NCBI GenBank assembly: GCA_008360975.2
Contig: CM039196.1
Span: forward strand, 11,326,263-11,390,262
Origin: Lichenostomus cassidix
Lineage: Eukaryota; Chordata; Aves; Passeriformes; Meliphagidae
DNA: 64,000 nucleotides
Reading direction: 5' to 3'
Positions 1-11,872 of the stretch are shown here, one piece after another. A program made the position numbers and the translations under genes. Positions within the stretch are counted from its first letter, which is position 1, and the number at the start of each line of letters is the position of its first letter. The notes under the pieces were generated by a model, which was not told where the DNA came from, searched no databases, and saw only the letters and a list, made by a program, of their open reading frames with translations.

Positions 1-3000
1 CAGTAGCACTGTTTGTTTAATTATATGGAATAAAGATGACATTGAGGAGTTAACATTGGAAATTGAATTCCAAAGGATTTTCTGTACATGAAATGTTGAG
101 ATTTTGAATGACCAGAGAAGCAGGAAAAAGACACTTGACTATCTCACCATTATACCTATGTACTGCTCTCCAAATCATTTATTTCTACACATTTCTCCAA
201 GTCTGCATAGCACTTAAGTTAACTGTTAAACTTTTTGGTTCAACACAGCACTTGGAAGAGAAAGCTGTTAGATTAATGATTGAGTTTCCTGGTCTACATA
301 TGAAGGGAGGTTCTCTTCTATTCTCTTCTCTCCAGATGGATATTTAATGAACAGAGTATCATACTATTTTGCATGAACATGCAACACTTTTAATCCTGTG
401 ATCCTAAAGTGCCTTCTAAATGTCAGTGAACAAAGCCACCACACTCTTCCTGAGAAAATCAGAGATGTGCAATTATCCCAAATTTACAGGTAGGAGAGAC
501 ACGATCCTAAGTGAATTGCCTAAGGTCACACACAAGGAGAGAATGACTGCATGGAATAACACCAATTCTTCTAAATCCCTGTCTTGTGACTCAGTCACAA
601 GACTGCCCTTCTCTATTGTTTTATAACAAGCCTTATTTCCACTATCTCCCCTTCCAGAAATTCTGCTGTCAATACAGTCCTTTCTGTAGTAGCCACATTG
701 TCTGGCAGTATGTACTAAGAAAGATGGAGAAGTTAGTGGTGGTATGGTTTAGGGCTGCTGTGGCACTTGAGTGTGGTGGGGTCTTTCTGCTCCTAATCCA
801 TTGTGTCAGCTCCTGGCAATTCAAGCCCTGTCTACTGAATTGCTGGGGGTGAAAGGTCAATGCATTAAGCATAGCAGATTAATACACTGCAGTAAATCCC
901 AGAACCAGCACTTTAAGGAGCCAGTAATATTTCACACGTGATTGTTCTACCAATTGATTGCACCATCTTGTGAGTGCGTTGTGTGTGTGTATTTCTTTGA
1001 CTCCATTTACGAGCTTTCCCAAGCTCCCCTGTTTAGTGGAGATTGCTGTGTCCCACACTGGTTGCACTTTGATCAGGGAAATTCAATACCTGAGGTCTGG
1101 GCTTTATAGGAAAGCAAGGTCCAGATTAAGGGAATTAGCCACAGTATATCACAACTAATAAAAGAGTGATTGAGCCCCACCACAGTGCTGCCCCAGGGGA
1201 CGGGAGGGAAAAGGAGGGGGGCAGTTAGAGGAGGGGGAGGAAGACTGGCAGATAAAGCCATGTCCATAATTAGAAATTAATAAACCTGCTATCACATCAT
1301 GCCTCTTACGGTTCTAGCAACCAAAGCAAGATCTTTTTGTAAAATGTTGCAGCTATAGTCTTTTCTTTTGTTTTTCCCTTTCCCATTTGTTCCTGTTAAC
1401 CTTGTCTATTCCCACATTTTCAGTGCAACTAAACGACAAGTATTTTTAGGAATTTTGTGGGGAAATAAATTAAATTGCATATTTGACTGATTCTTATATC
1501 CATTTCACGACAGTGATTCAATAACTCAGGTCAGTAGCAGCTGCAATTTCAGACACTTGACAAAAGCAGGAGAAAGAGCACCAACCATTGTGTGACTGCT
1601 GGGATTTCTCTCAAGATAAGCCTGAATAAAAGTTTTGTAAAGAACTGCTTATTGTTATCATGAACCCAGTCAGAATCATCAATCTTTCTTTGTCGATACT
1701 GCTTAAAAAAAAAAATCCACATCTTAAAAAAGAATCCAAGGTTGCTCTTGGACTAAGAAAATTACTAGAATAATTTTCTCTGAAGGTTTTCACAGTAATA
1801 TGCCAAGACACAGTGAAACATTTACATATCTAAATCAGGATATAGTAGGTTTTATTATTTTACGGCCAGTGAGTACGGAAAGATTAATGATCATTCTATC
1901 AGAGAGAATCAGAGTGCTGCAGAATACAAATTATTCAGTTACAAAAAGACTTCATATAAACTGTCTTCACGAAGGCTGTGAGCTTCACTTTGTTCAAATT
2001 TCCTTGCCTATTGTTTTTCCCCCCAAGTTCTTAATTGACCAAACTTCCCTTGAGTTTTTCATATTCTTTTTTAATATATGTGCTTGAACAAGGAGTGGCA
2101 AAAAGAGTAGAAAAAGGCCCAGCACAGAATTCCTGTGTCTGGCATCTCCTTTGTCATACACACGGCTGGAGCTTTGATTTGTTTCCCAAACCAAGTACTT
2201 GATTTTTCAGTTTTGATGTTCTTTGTCCATGATATTTGTTTGGAAAACAAATACAGAAAAATACCTAATTTTATAGTATCCCTTTGCATTTAGATGTCTG
2301 TTAATGTAATGATTTTGGTGCTTACTAATGTAGATCTGCAAAAGCATTTTAGCATGCACCTAGTCTGACTGTAGTGTGTTTTAGGTTTTTTCTTGCAGTC
2401 AAACACAGGGTTAAGTGCTTCAGTGAATCAGAGTCACAGCAATTTAAACTTCACCCTAATGAAAGGAGGAGTGTGTTAACCATACTTAGTGCCTTGCAGA
2501 GTTTTAGGATTTCTGTGTGTTGACTAAACATCAATGTCCACTCCAGTGACAAATACTATCTTTTTTACTAAATCTTTTCATTTCAGTACTCTTCAGCATT
2601 CCAACATGAAATGGTGAACTCTGAAGCCAATGGAAAGAGTGTGTTGAACTAAACTCATATTTGATCAGGTTCCTAGAATCCATTTTCACCTATTATTTAT
2701 TATTACTGTTTATTATTATGGTATAAAGTAGATGGCCATGTAAATAGATATTCTGTCTAATTAGGCTGGTCTGCCTGAAATCCTCATTCATTTGCCAGAT
2801 AATGCATTTTCAGTCAAATGGCACAACAGTATTGATTAATCACAGTAATGCTTGACAGTGTTTTTTAGAACAACTGACCGTGCACAGTATTTTGAAAGCA
2901 TAAGCAAATACTTTTTTTGTCCCCTTGTGCCAGCTAATTAAATTTGCTCCAAGTTTTGAGAAGTACATAAAGTAATTTTCTTCTAGGATCAAGATTTCCT

Positions 3001-3429
3001 GCTTTCTAACACTCCTGTTTTCTTTAAGACCAAGTATCTTTGTGCCAAAGCACACATTTGTGCTTGTCACATTCTCTCTAAGCAAGCCAGGTTCCCAGCC
3101 TGCTCAGCTTTGACATCATTACTAGAGGAGATACAAAAAACAAACAGAAAAGAAGTTAGGTCAAGTTAGTTATGCTGTGAAAAGCTATCAATAATTCACA
3201 GACAAATATTGAGCAGAGAGGTTGATATGAGCAGAAAATATTGGTTAAATATAAGTCCCTTGAAAGATTTTTTTCCTGACACAATTGAGCCATCTCCTTG
3301 AATTATCTGTCGGAAGTCGACTAAACGTAAAAGCAAAATTATATATATCAGTTGAGACAGTGACAGCACTGAAATGTATTTAGCTTGCCCAAGTACGAAC
3401 AAACCCACTTTACTGTGGTACAGAAGTTA

Positions 3430-3469
3430 AGCACTCAGGAACATACTATTTTATTTGAAATTAAAATGT
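3430..3469. repeat. 40-bp dispersed repeat, copy 1
   Basis: Matches 8,271-8,310 at 38 of 40 positions in the same orientation. It contains TATTTTATTTGAAATTAAAA. Flanks do not align beyond the 40 bases. It is not a family I can name. Confidence 0.85.
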
Positions 3470-6400
3470 CAATCAGGTAGAGAATTTCAGTTTTGTAAAT
3501 ACCTGCTTTTAAAAACTTAAACTTTGTGTCCCATAAAATCTTATTAGATGATGTGCTCTTGTGTAGTCTGTTACCTCAAGACAAAGACCAGTTCAAGCAA
3601 CTTTGTCTGTGACAACACAGCAACTCTACCTTGCCTTATTGAAGATGGTCAGTGCTGAGCAACTTTCCTCTCTCTAATCCCTCAGTATCACCTGTGATTC
3701 TGCATTACTTATAGTTTGTGCTGGTTTAGATTATCTGCTTTCATGATTTCATTATTCATGTGATAAATAACGGGAAAAAATACAAACCCTACTTTCTCTA
3801 AAAAAAAGTTCTAGTTGTCACATCAGATGATGCCTTTAACACAACGTCCTGTGCATGAATGGATCATGGATCTGGCTATCAGTGAGACAAATTTGTAAAG
3901 GAAATTGTGTCAATAAACTAACAAAGAAAGTTGTTTGAGAAACCCATTTTTAATAAAAAAGACCCAGAGCAATCAATATACCTAATGCAGCTCAGCTTTT
4001 CTTAGCATCCCCAATCCAGGCCCTGGTACCCCTCCAAGCTACAACTAGTGTAAGTTTACTTCACAGTCCTGAAACTTTAATGAGGCAAACCTTTGTCCTA
4101 TAGAACCTAAATTCTGCCAGAAAGGCCTAGGTAAGAGCCAAATATTGAAAGTCTTTATGTACACAGTAATCCTTTTCCATACACTACTGCCATACAGCTA
4201 AGAAATTGATTTCTTTCAGAAGAAAACAAGAGAGCAGCACCCATTAGTTCTTAGTTAAATATTAGATGAAATTACTTAAACGCAAAATTTATAGCATTCA
4301 TTCAGTACAGGATTCAGACGAATTTTTTAACTGCTTTGTTACTTTTTTCAATCCATGAGCAATTTACATGGTGAGGGATTAACTAACTACCATTTCCTTA
4401 GGCATTTATTCCTGCTTCTATTCAAGTGAACAGTAAAATTTTGATATGTTTAAACAATGAAGAATCAAGGCTGATAAAGTCTATTGAAGATTCCCATCAA
4501 TCCCCACAGTCTTTGCAGCAGGATCCCAGATGAGTGTAAACTTGAAGCCTCTCAGTGGAGTTATTTAGAATGACCCAAAACAAGTCTGTTACTGTAACTT
4601 GAGCCTGTTTTATAAAGTGGCAGGAAATGAAGACACTGTTGATGGGCAGAACTCAGGAAATTGATTAAACCCCTCAAAATCTCTCTTTTGAGATCCATCT
4701 CCACAAGCAGGGATGAATGCTACAAGTGATGATGAAATGCCAGTGAGCAGGGCCAGCCCACCTCAACTGTTTAATGACTGCTTGCCAGACAAACAGATTG
4801 GTTGTCAGAGCAGCAAGAGAGAAATGCTTGGACTGCCAATAACCAGAAGTTGAAAAGCTGGCAAGGTCAGTCCCTCCCGCAGATCCCAAGGCTTCGATGT
4901 TGACTTGTGATCCCCCCTGAGAATGTGATAAAATTCATATAAACCAAAACTACTTTTAAAGCAGTTAGATAGCAGCTAAGTATTAAAATATTTGTATGAA
5001 GATATCCTAAGCTCTGCCAAATAGGATGCACATTGCTGGATAAAAAACCATCCAGACAGAGCATTAGGGTTATGATGCTGTCATTCCATATAGTCACATA
5101 GTCACAAAAGATACTTTTATGAGACTTCCACATCTAGCTCAGTTAGCATATTTTCACTTCCAAGTAGACTCTACCTTCCAGTAATGCTTTACATCCAGTC
5201 TTAGCTGTCCAATACCATTTATCTTTCATGTTAACATTTTTTATCCATTTATGTCAATATATGTCTTATAACGAAAGCCCATTTGTCGTTATCATTTCAT
5301 AGATAGGGACAAAATGATTTACTCAAAACACTCCAGTGGCAGAGCCATCAGTAAATGCAGTTTCCTGACTCTGTGCCCTTTTGCTGAACCACACTGTGCT
5401 AGTCTAACATTTCCTAATATCTGCAATCACCTACAATGGCCTGGTTATCAACCCCCCATTATCTCTAACAACACATACTCTAGTGTTTGGCTCGTCTAAG
5501 AAATGAGAGACTAGCAAAGATTAGGCATAATTTTCTGATTTTGATTACTGTTGTCCTAAATGGATAATATAGTTACCACCTCCCCATTCTTCTGTTCCTA
5601 CTCAATCATATATTTTGAAACCATTTTACTAAATAAAAACTTCATTCTGCCAAGGGGTCCGATAAGGTTTTGACCTATACAGTGCTAATATTATTCTTCT
5701 CTTTTGTTTAAAATGGTCCCTTGTTAAAATGGGAACATCATCTATTTCAGTGCAGATTATCAGTACGGGTTCTATGTTCCTTTTACCTGCACTCCAAGTA
5801 TCTTTTTTCTGTATTTACAGAACACTAAGATTCTGTAGTGACACAATTGTCACTGTGGCAGCTCAATGCAAACCTTTTACACAACAAATGGGTTTGTTTG
5901 TCCTGTTCTTGAGCTGATACTTCTCTTCCCACTGTCACCACCTATCACAGCACAGGGGATACTAATGTTCTATGGGAACAAGTTCTGACTGAGCTCTCAG
6001 GCCTCCAGTTTTTCTTAAGAACACTCAGAGCTGTGAGTAATAGAAGGTGAGCAAAATGCTGCTCAGGTCAGCTTGAAATCAAATGTATTGAGGAATATTT
6101 TCCATGAATGTGTTCTCACAAGATATTCAGAATGTTTTCAATGCTTCCTTATATAATGATGACAGTGTGCAAGGAGCTTCCTTGGCAATCACAGAATGGA
6201 AATCTTTGGTTTGGGAAGCTGACAGATCTTACACCTTAAAGATGACTATCATTTTACCCTGGCAGATTCTAGTTCTAGGCTGCCACACTTGGCATGGCTT
6301 CTCATCACCATTATGCACTGGTAGACACAATGCATAACATTTTTTAGTCAGGCTGCTATGATGAAAAGCCTTTTCTACACAGTGATTCTGGCTGATCTCC

Positions 6401-8270
6401 TCTTGCCTGGGGTAATTCTAGTAAGTGAAGTGCTGCAGTCAGGAGTGACTGGCAGTATACACATGTTCAGAAAGGGCAAGTTTATTGCTAAAGATAACAG
6501 GGAAATAATATAGTGAAGTCAGTATCTAAGTGTGGTGATGGCTCCAGTATGGACTCCTGTAACTGCACAATCCAGTACACAAAGCCTGCTATAACCGTGT
6601 ATTGATTTGTTTTCTTCTGGTTTTGTAACCACTTTGCCCGTGAGAACATCTGAATAGCCACAGATAGGTTTAAGATCTGTTTTTCCTATGATTCTGATGA
6701 CATGGAGGGTTGTGGAGTTCAGGAGATTCCAGGAGAGTCAGCACAAAGGGATGAAGGCTCTTTGACCTGAGCATCTTCTGGACAAGAGGCTACTTTGAAC
6801 TGGAAACAGGTGTAGGTGACTATAAAAGGCAGTAATAGAGAGGGAAAAAAATCTGCTGCTTGGGATCTGTGTACCTGGATTTGCCATGGTATAAACACCT
6901 GGAGAAGTCCAGACTTCCACTGTATAAATGAAGACAGCTTTTCCTGAAGAAATCTGTCCTGGCCTTCCATAGGCATGGAATGCCTTGAAGCTGCAATAGG
7001 AAGATGATAGAAAAGTCCAGTGAATAAAAAAATTAGATACCTAGCACCTTAAGAATTTCTGTGATTGCCTGTGGGACATCAGAGGTTTTGGGCAAGCTTC
7101 AAAACAGGGAAAGTTTGGGACAACTTGTAAATTGCTCTCCTGTCCTCACAAGTGGCACTGTGTCCTCTGTCCCTTCTCTGCCGTAGAGTGATGGCACTTC
7201 CACACCATTTCCACACAAGCTGGTTGCCTAAGAGGAAGATTCTCACAGAAGTGAGTTCTCAAGGCTGTACTGAGATAAACTCAATGCTTACCCCTTTACT
7301 ATGATTCTGTCAATTTTTCAGCAGGTACTCAGAAAAATACTTCACTGCCCTAAAGGCAGGTTCTTAATTTACTTCCTGCCCTGCACGGTGTCTCACTCTT
7401 GCTTGTGTTTTTCTCTTTATTTTGAGGGTAGGGGACTGGATTTTTATGGTGGCCATGTTAATCGTATCCCTGGTGGTCACAAAGGAGTTTAATAAAAGGG
7501 GTGGGTGGCTGAGTTAATTATTTTTTCCATCTGTCTTAGGAGAAGAGTGTTTTAAATAAATACAGCTCTGGTGGAGCAGAGGGGTTGCAAGGGTAACGTT
7601 TTTTGTTTCCCTTCCTTTGTCACCCCACCACTCTCCTTCCCACCCCCCAGTTTATTTCCTGCTGTGGAGACAAGTGACTTAATAAACTATTATTTATTTG
7701 TTAAAGATGTCTCTTTCCAGCACTAGCTTTCCTGCTGGGGAGATGAGTGTCTATAAAATATTTCCAAAAGTACCTCCTTTAAAGATTTAGTGGGTTTCCC
7801 AATAGCACACTCCAAGTCCTGCTGCTGTAAAAGTTGGTGGTTGTTTATTTTTCAACAAGTCTAAGAGCCTGAGTGATGGAACAAGAGGAAGGTTTTGTTC
7901 TTCTGCATTTTTTTTAATCTGCTTCTACTTTGAGTCTCAGTTCTGTATAGCAGGAGCAAACTGCCAAGCCAGCACTGAGCCCTATTTTGTTTAACAAGGC
8001 TCTGGTTTAGCTCAACTTTATACCATGCAGATTTGCTAAGCAGGATTGAGACCTTCATTTTAAACAACTTTGTGAAGAGTTGCTGAGCAGGGAGGCTTGA
8101 AGTTAAACTCTGGGCTTGCAGGCATTGGGTCACAGATCTCAGTATGACTTAGGCCAACTGATTATTTTTAATGTTTCAATACAAGTTATTTTTTTACTAC
8201 ACCAGCATCTTTGGAGGAGACTGTAAATACAATAGATTCCTTCTGCACAGCATGGACTTTTTTTCACCAC

Positions 8271-8310
8271 AGCATTCAGGAACATAATATTTTATTTGAA
8301 ATTAAAATGT
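8271..8310. repeat. 40-bp dispersed repeat, copy 2
   Basis: Second copy of the sequence at 3,430-3,469. The two mismatches are C/T at position 5 and C/A at position 18. It may be the last trace of an old transposon family or a duplicated regulatory core. Confidence 0.85.
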
Positions 8311-11300
8311 TAGGGTTACTGACACATCGATTCATTTTTTTAGAAGCAGTCAATTTCTGGGGTTTTTTTCCTCAAAATTCAGTCTGCCATGCTTAGTGCT
8401 GCATCCAACACCTTTCTGCTTTCCTCAAAGAAGTCAGTAGAGTATACTACATAAATATTGCTTACTAAGAATATATATCCTCACAAGTGGTATGTAGTTT
8501 CTTCTTCAATACTATAGAATTAGGAATTACTGCTGTAGTAATCATTCAATGTGTGTAACAATCTTCACATCACATAGAGCATTACAGCCTGGTGGCCCAG
8601 ACAAGCTTAAGATTCCAACTTCAGGAGCAGTGATTCTGTACAATATGTCATTTGCTTTTTATAACCTCCCTGTATTGCATCAGTCCCAAACTACAGGTGG
8701 AACCCCCACTTTGGGTCCAATTCTTCCTTGGGAGAAACCCTCAAAAGTGATAAATTGGAGGTATGAGGACACCAACCAACCCTGTGCCTTTTCGGTGAGA
8801 ACTCCCTCGCATATGGCGTTTGGTCCAAGTTCTGGTTGTTCAGTGCTGGTGTTGGACCAGGCACAACTTTTAAGCCTGGAGTTTGGCACATTTAGGAGCT
8901 ACCTGAAGCAGGAGAGTACTTGGGAACCTTCCAAAAGGAAGGAGCTTAGTGGTTCTCTGCTTCCCCCAGGTGGAGGTATCTGTGCTGGCATGGCTCTGAG
9001 ATGGGCATGGCATCTGCTGAGATCTTTCCTCAGCACAGAGGGGAATAAATCACTGGGGACTTTCTGAGACAAACTGCATGGGAGGAAGAGACTACTGAAC
9101 AGAAGCATACTGGAGACACAGGGCAGGAGGAATTCCCAGCTTGGGCAGTAGGTAGAATAAGACTGAGATGACTGAGCTATGTGATTGGTCACTCTCTGTC
9201 CACTGTTGTGCATGAGTTGTATGTGAGACTGCCTGAAATCTTCACTGAGCAAAAATGCCATCTTGCCAGCATAAGTTGGGCTCAGCTTTCTCTCAGTGTG
9301 CATTCCTGCTGAAAGTGTTCCAGGAATATTTGTATTCACCACTTAGATGAGCTAAGAAGGAACAAGCTATGCAGGGAGGAGATAGGGAGAGCAAAGAAGA
9401 TTTCAGAGAAGAGTTGAAACATCCCTAGAAAGAGGCAGACACTGGTTTTAGTTCTTCTAAGCTGCACCTTACAGTGTTTGGAAACAGCAGGAAGGACTCC
9501 TGCATCATCTCACAGTGTAAGACAAGCCAACTGGATTGCCTTTAACCACAGGTCCACACCAGACAGGTCACTCTGAATGTAGCTGCTTGGGACATTAATT
9601 CATTCCAGTTTGTGAAAAGTTGCAGAGATGCTGCTTCTCCACTAGGTACAAAGGGAAGGAAGGAGCCTTGGAGAGGGAGCAGAAGATAATTCAGAAGTGT
9701 AACTACTGAAAAGATGCAGTGGAATCTGCTACAGAAGTGCAGGGCTCAGTCCCCCATGAAGATGACCTTGTGATGAACAGCAACAATGCAGAAAAAGTAG
9801 GGAAGGCTTGGAAAATGGCTCTTTTTTGACAACTCAATTGTCTAACCTGAGGAGGGCCCTGAAGAGAGATGTACTCAGTGCATGATAAGAAACCAGGAGA
9901 GTGGATGCTGGAAGCAGGCTGTTAGCCAGCAGCAACTGGCAGCTGTATAAAATTCTGGAGACAGATAATTGTAATCAAGATACAGTCCCACAGAGACAGT
10001 TATGTAAATATAGAGCACAGATAACTGAATGGAAAAGAAATATTTCATTCCTATGTAAGACTGAAAAAAGGTAGAAAAAAATAACTGAAGAAACATCCTA
10101 TGTACTGTGAATGAAATTATTATATTATTTGAAACTTTCAAGTTATAGCTGTTGGCATTATTCAACATCCTAGCTATGTATACATCTACTCAGAGTGGCC
10201 TTACCTACGAGGGCCACTTGAAGTTTCTGGGTTTACCCTTGTTCCAGATTTGGGGGTTTTTTGCTCACACTAAACACTAAAATCAAATCCCAGGTCCCAA
10301 AAACATGATGTGAAATCCGAGCATTCTGAAACATCCACGGATTTAAAACAATGGAATCTGAAATCAGCATCTTCCCTTACCTTTGACATCACCTTTATCA
10401 TTTTGTCCTCATTGATTTCAACAGCCTTGCATGTGTAATAAAGTAAACACTTCAAAACTTGGCCCACAGCAGTAGTCAAATTCTTTCTGTCTTTGTTTTT
10501 GAAGACCTGATCCTTCATCCACTAATGTTAATAGAGGAATTCTTATTTGACGTCATTTGGGAGGAACAGATCCCAAGGCGTTTGTTGTCAGGCATATCAA
10601 AGCAACTATTTTGTATTGAAAGTAAATTAAACTGCAATATTCTTACATTTGCCAGGAGTGTAAATCTCAGTACCACAAATCACATTAATTGTATATCTAT
10701 GTCCAATATTTCAAATTAAACCTGTGACAGTCAGACAAGTTGTTCGATAATTGATCTTTTAAAAACTTTTAATCAGAGCGAGATTATTCAAAGGATGACT
10801 TCAAACTATTTTTTAGTAGCTGAAGCACAAAATGGTCTAGATTTAAAGCTTAAGCATAGCAATTTAATTTGAAGTTTCTCTGTATTTTCTCAAGGATGCT
10901 TGAGGACAGAATGTCACCTGAATGAGCTACTCCCTACACTAACCAGAAGGTGACTGGACAATTTATATCTGCATACTTATTGAAAGGAAGGCTGAAGAAT
11001 CATTTTTGTTGGTGAGTCTTGCAACAGTGTTATTATGTGGGAAAACAAGCTTTAAAAGAAAAAGAGGAAAGTAATAATCCTAAATTGTCTCTGATCAGAT
11101 GCCGCTTCAGAGTAATGCCAGGCTATTCAGGATAGTTGTTACTGCATAATTTTTAGATCATTCCCCATTTAGTTTAGCAACACACACCCCACCTCACTTT
11201 TGTTCAGTTTTGTACAGAACATTTCTGACACTGTGAATCCACTATGTAAAGTTACATCCTTTATTTTAGCAAGGAATAATTCCTCTGCTTGTCATGGCAG

Positions 11301-11708
11301 TATTTGGCTGTCCTTAGTGGTTTATGTATTTTACTTGTTGTGGAAGTCTTACTGTATCTGTGTGTATACACATACATACATATATATGTAAGCAAATGAG
11401 TTTCTTTTCTGTTTTTCAGTAAAGGTTCTTTCTAGGGAAGGCAACTATTTCTAGGTTTTTATAAGCTGATGGAACAGGCTTGTCAAATAGTCTTTATGAG
11501 AGAAGAAACAGGAAGATGGCTTGGTTTGCAGACAGAGGGTTATTGGGCAATTATGTTTTTTATAGAGCTGTTGTAGGACAAATCACGGGCCTGCTTTTGC
11601 CTTTGATGCTATGAGGCAGACGGCCCAATAAAGATCAGAACAAGGGAGGGCAAAGGGGGTCAGGGACAGAGCCTTCCCTTGGGGTCCCGCTTCTGCCGCT
11701 CGCCTCAG

Positions 11709-11872
11709 AAACCAGACACCCCTTCCAGATGCACCATAGCTCCACTGTGACCCTCCTGATGGGCTGTACTGGCAAACTGGGAGTGCTCCAGGAAGTGTTC
11801 ACCCTGCACAGCCAGCACCAGGGTTACAGGGATGCTGGGGAGAAAGTCGCCCTCTTTGGTGTCCTGGCACAA
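11709..11872 (+). other. Exon-like open segment in the intergenic region
   Basis: A pyrimidine-rich acceptor-like string ending CTCGCCTCAG precedes 164 bp of locally GC-rich sequence. The segment ends at a donor-like CACAA|GTAAGG. From an ATG at 11,729 the frame stays open to the donor (MHHSSTVTLLMGC...). No family was recognised. Such combinations also arise by chance, so this is a weak candidate for an exon of a non-coding or novel transcript. Confidence 0.2.

Larger units (their letters stand above)
1..11708. other. AT-rich intergenic DNA, no gene recognised
   Basis: Part of the gene-poor region downstream of MED13L. It holds the two copies of the 40-bp repeat and accidental open frames on both strands at 8,549-9,342 that resemble no known protein. 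No transposon of a known family and no RNA gene were seen. Some blocks, such as 7,500-7,800, have the mixed, repeat-free composition typical of conserved non-coding elements, but this cannot be shown without alignment. Confidence 0.7.

Noticed and set aside
8549..9342. A 172-codon plus-strand frame and a 147-codon minus-strand frame.
   Set aside because: Neither looks like a known protein or retroviral domain, and there are no repeat boundaries around them.
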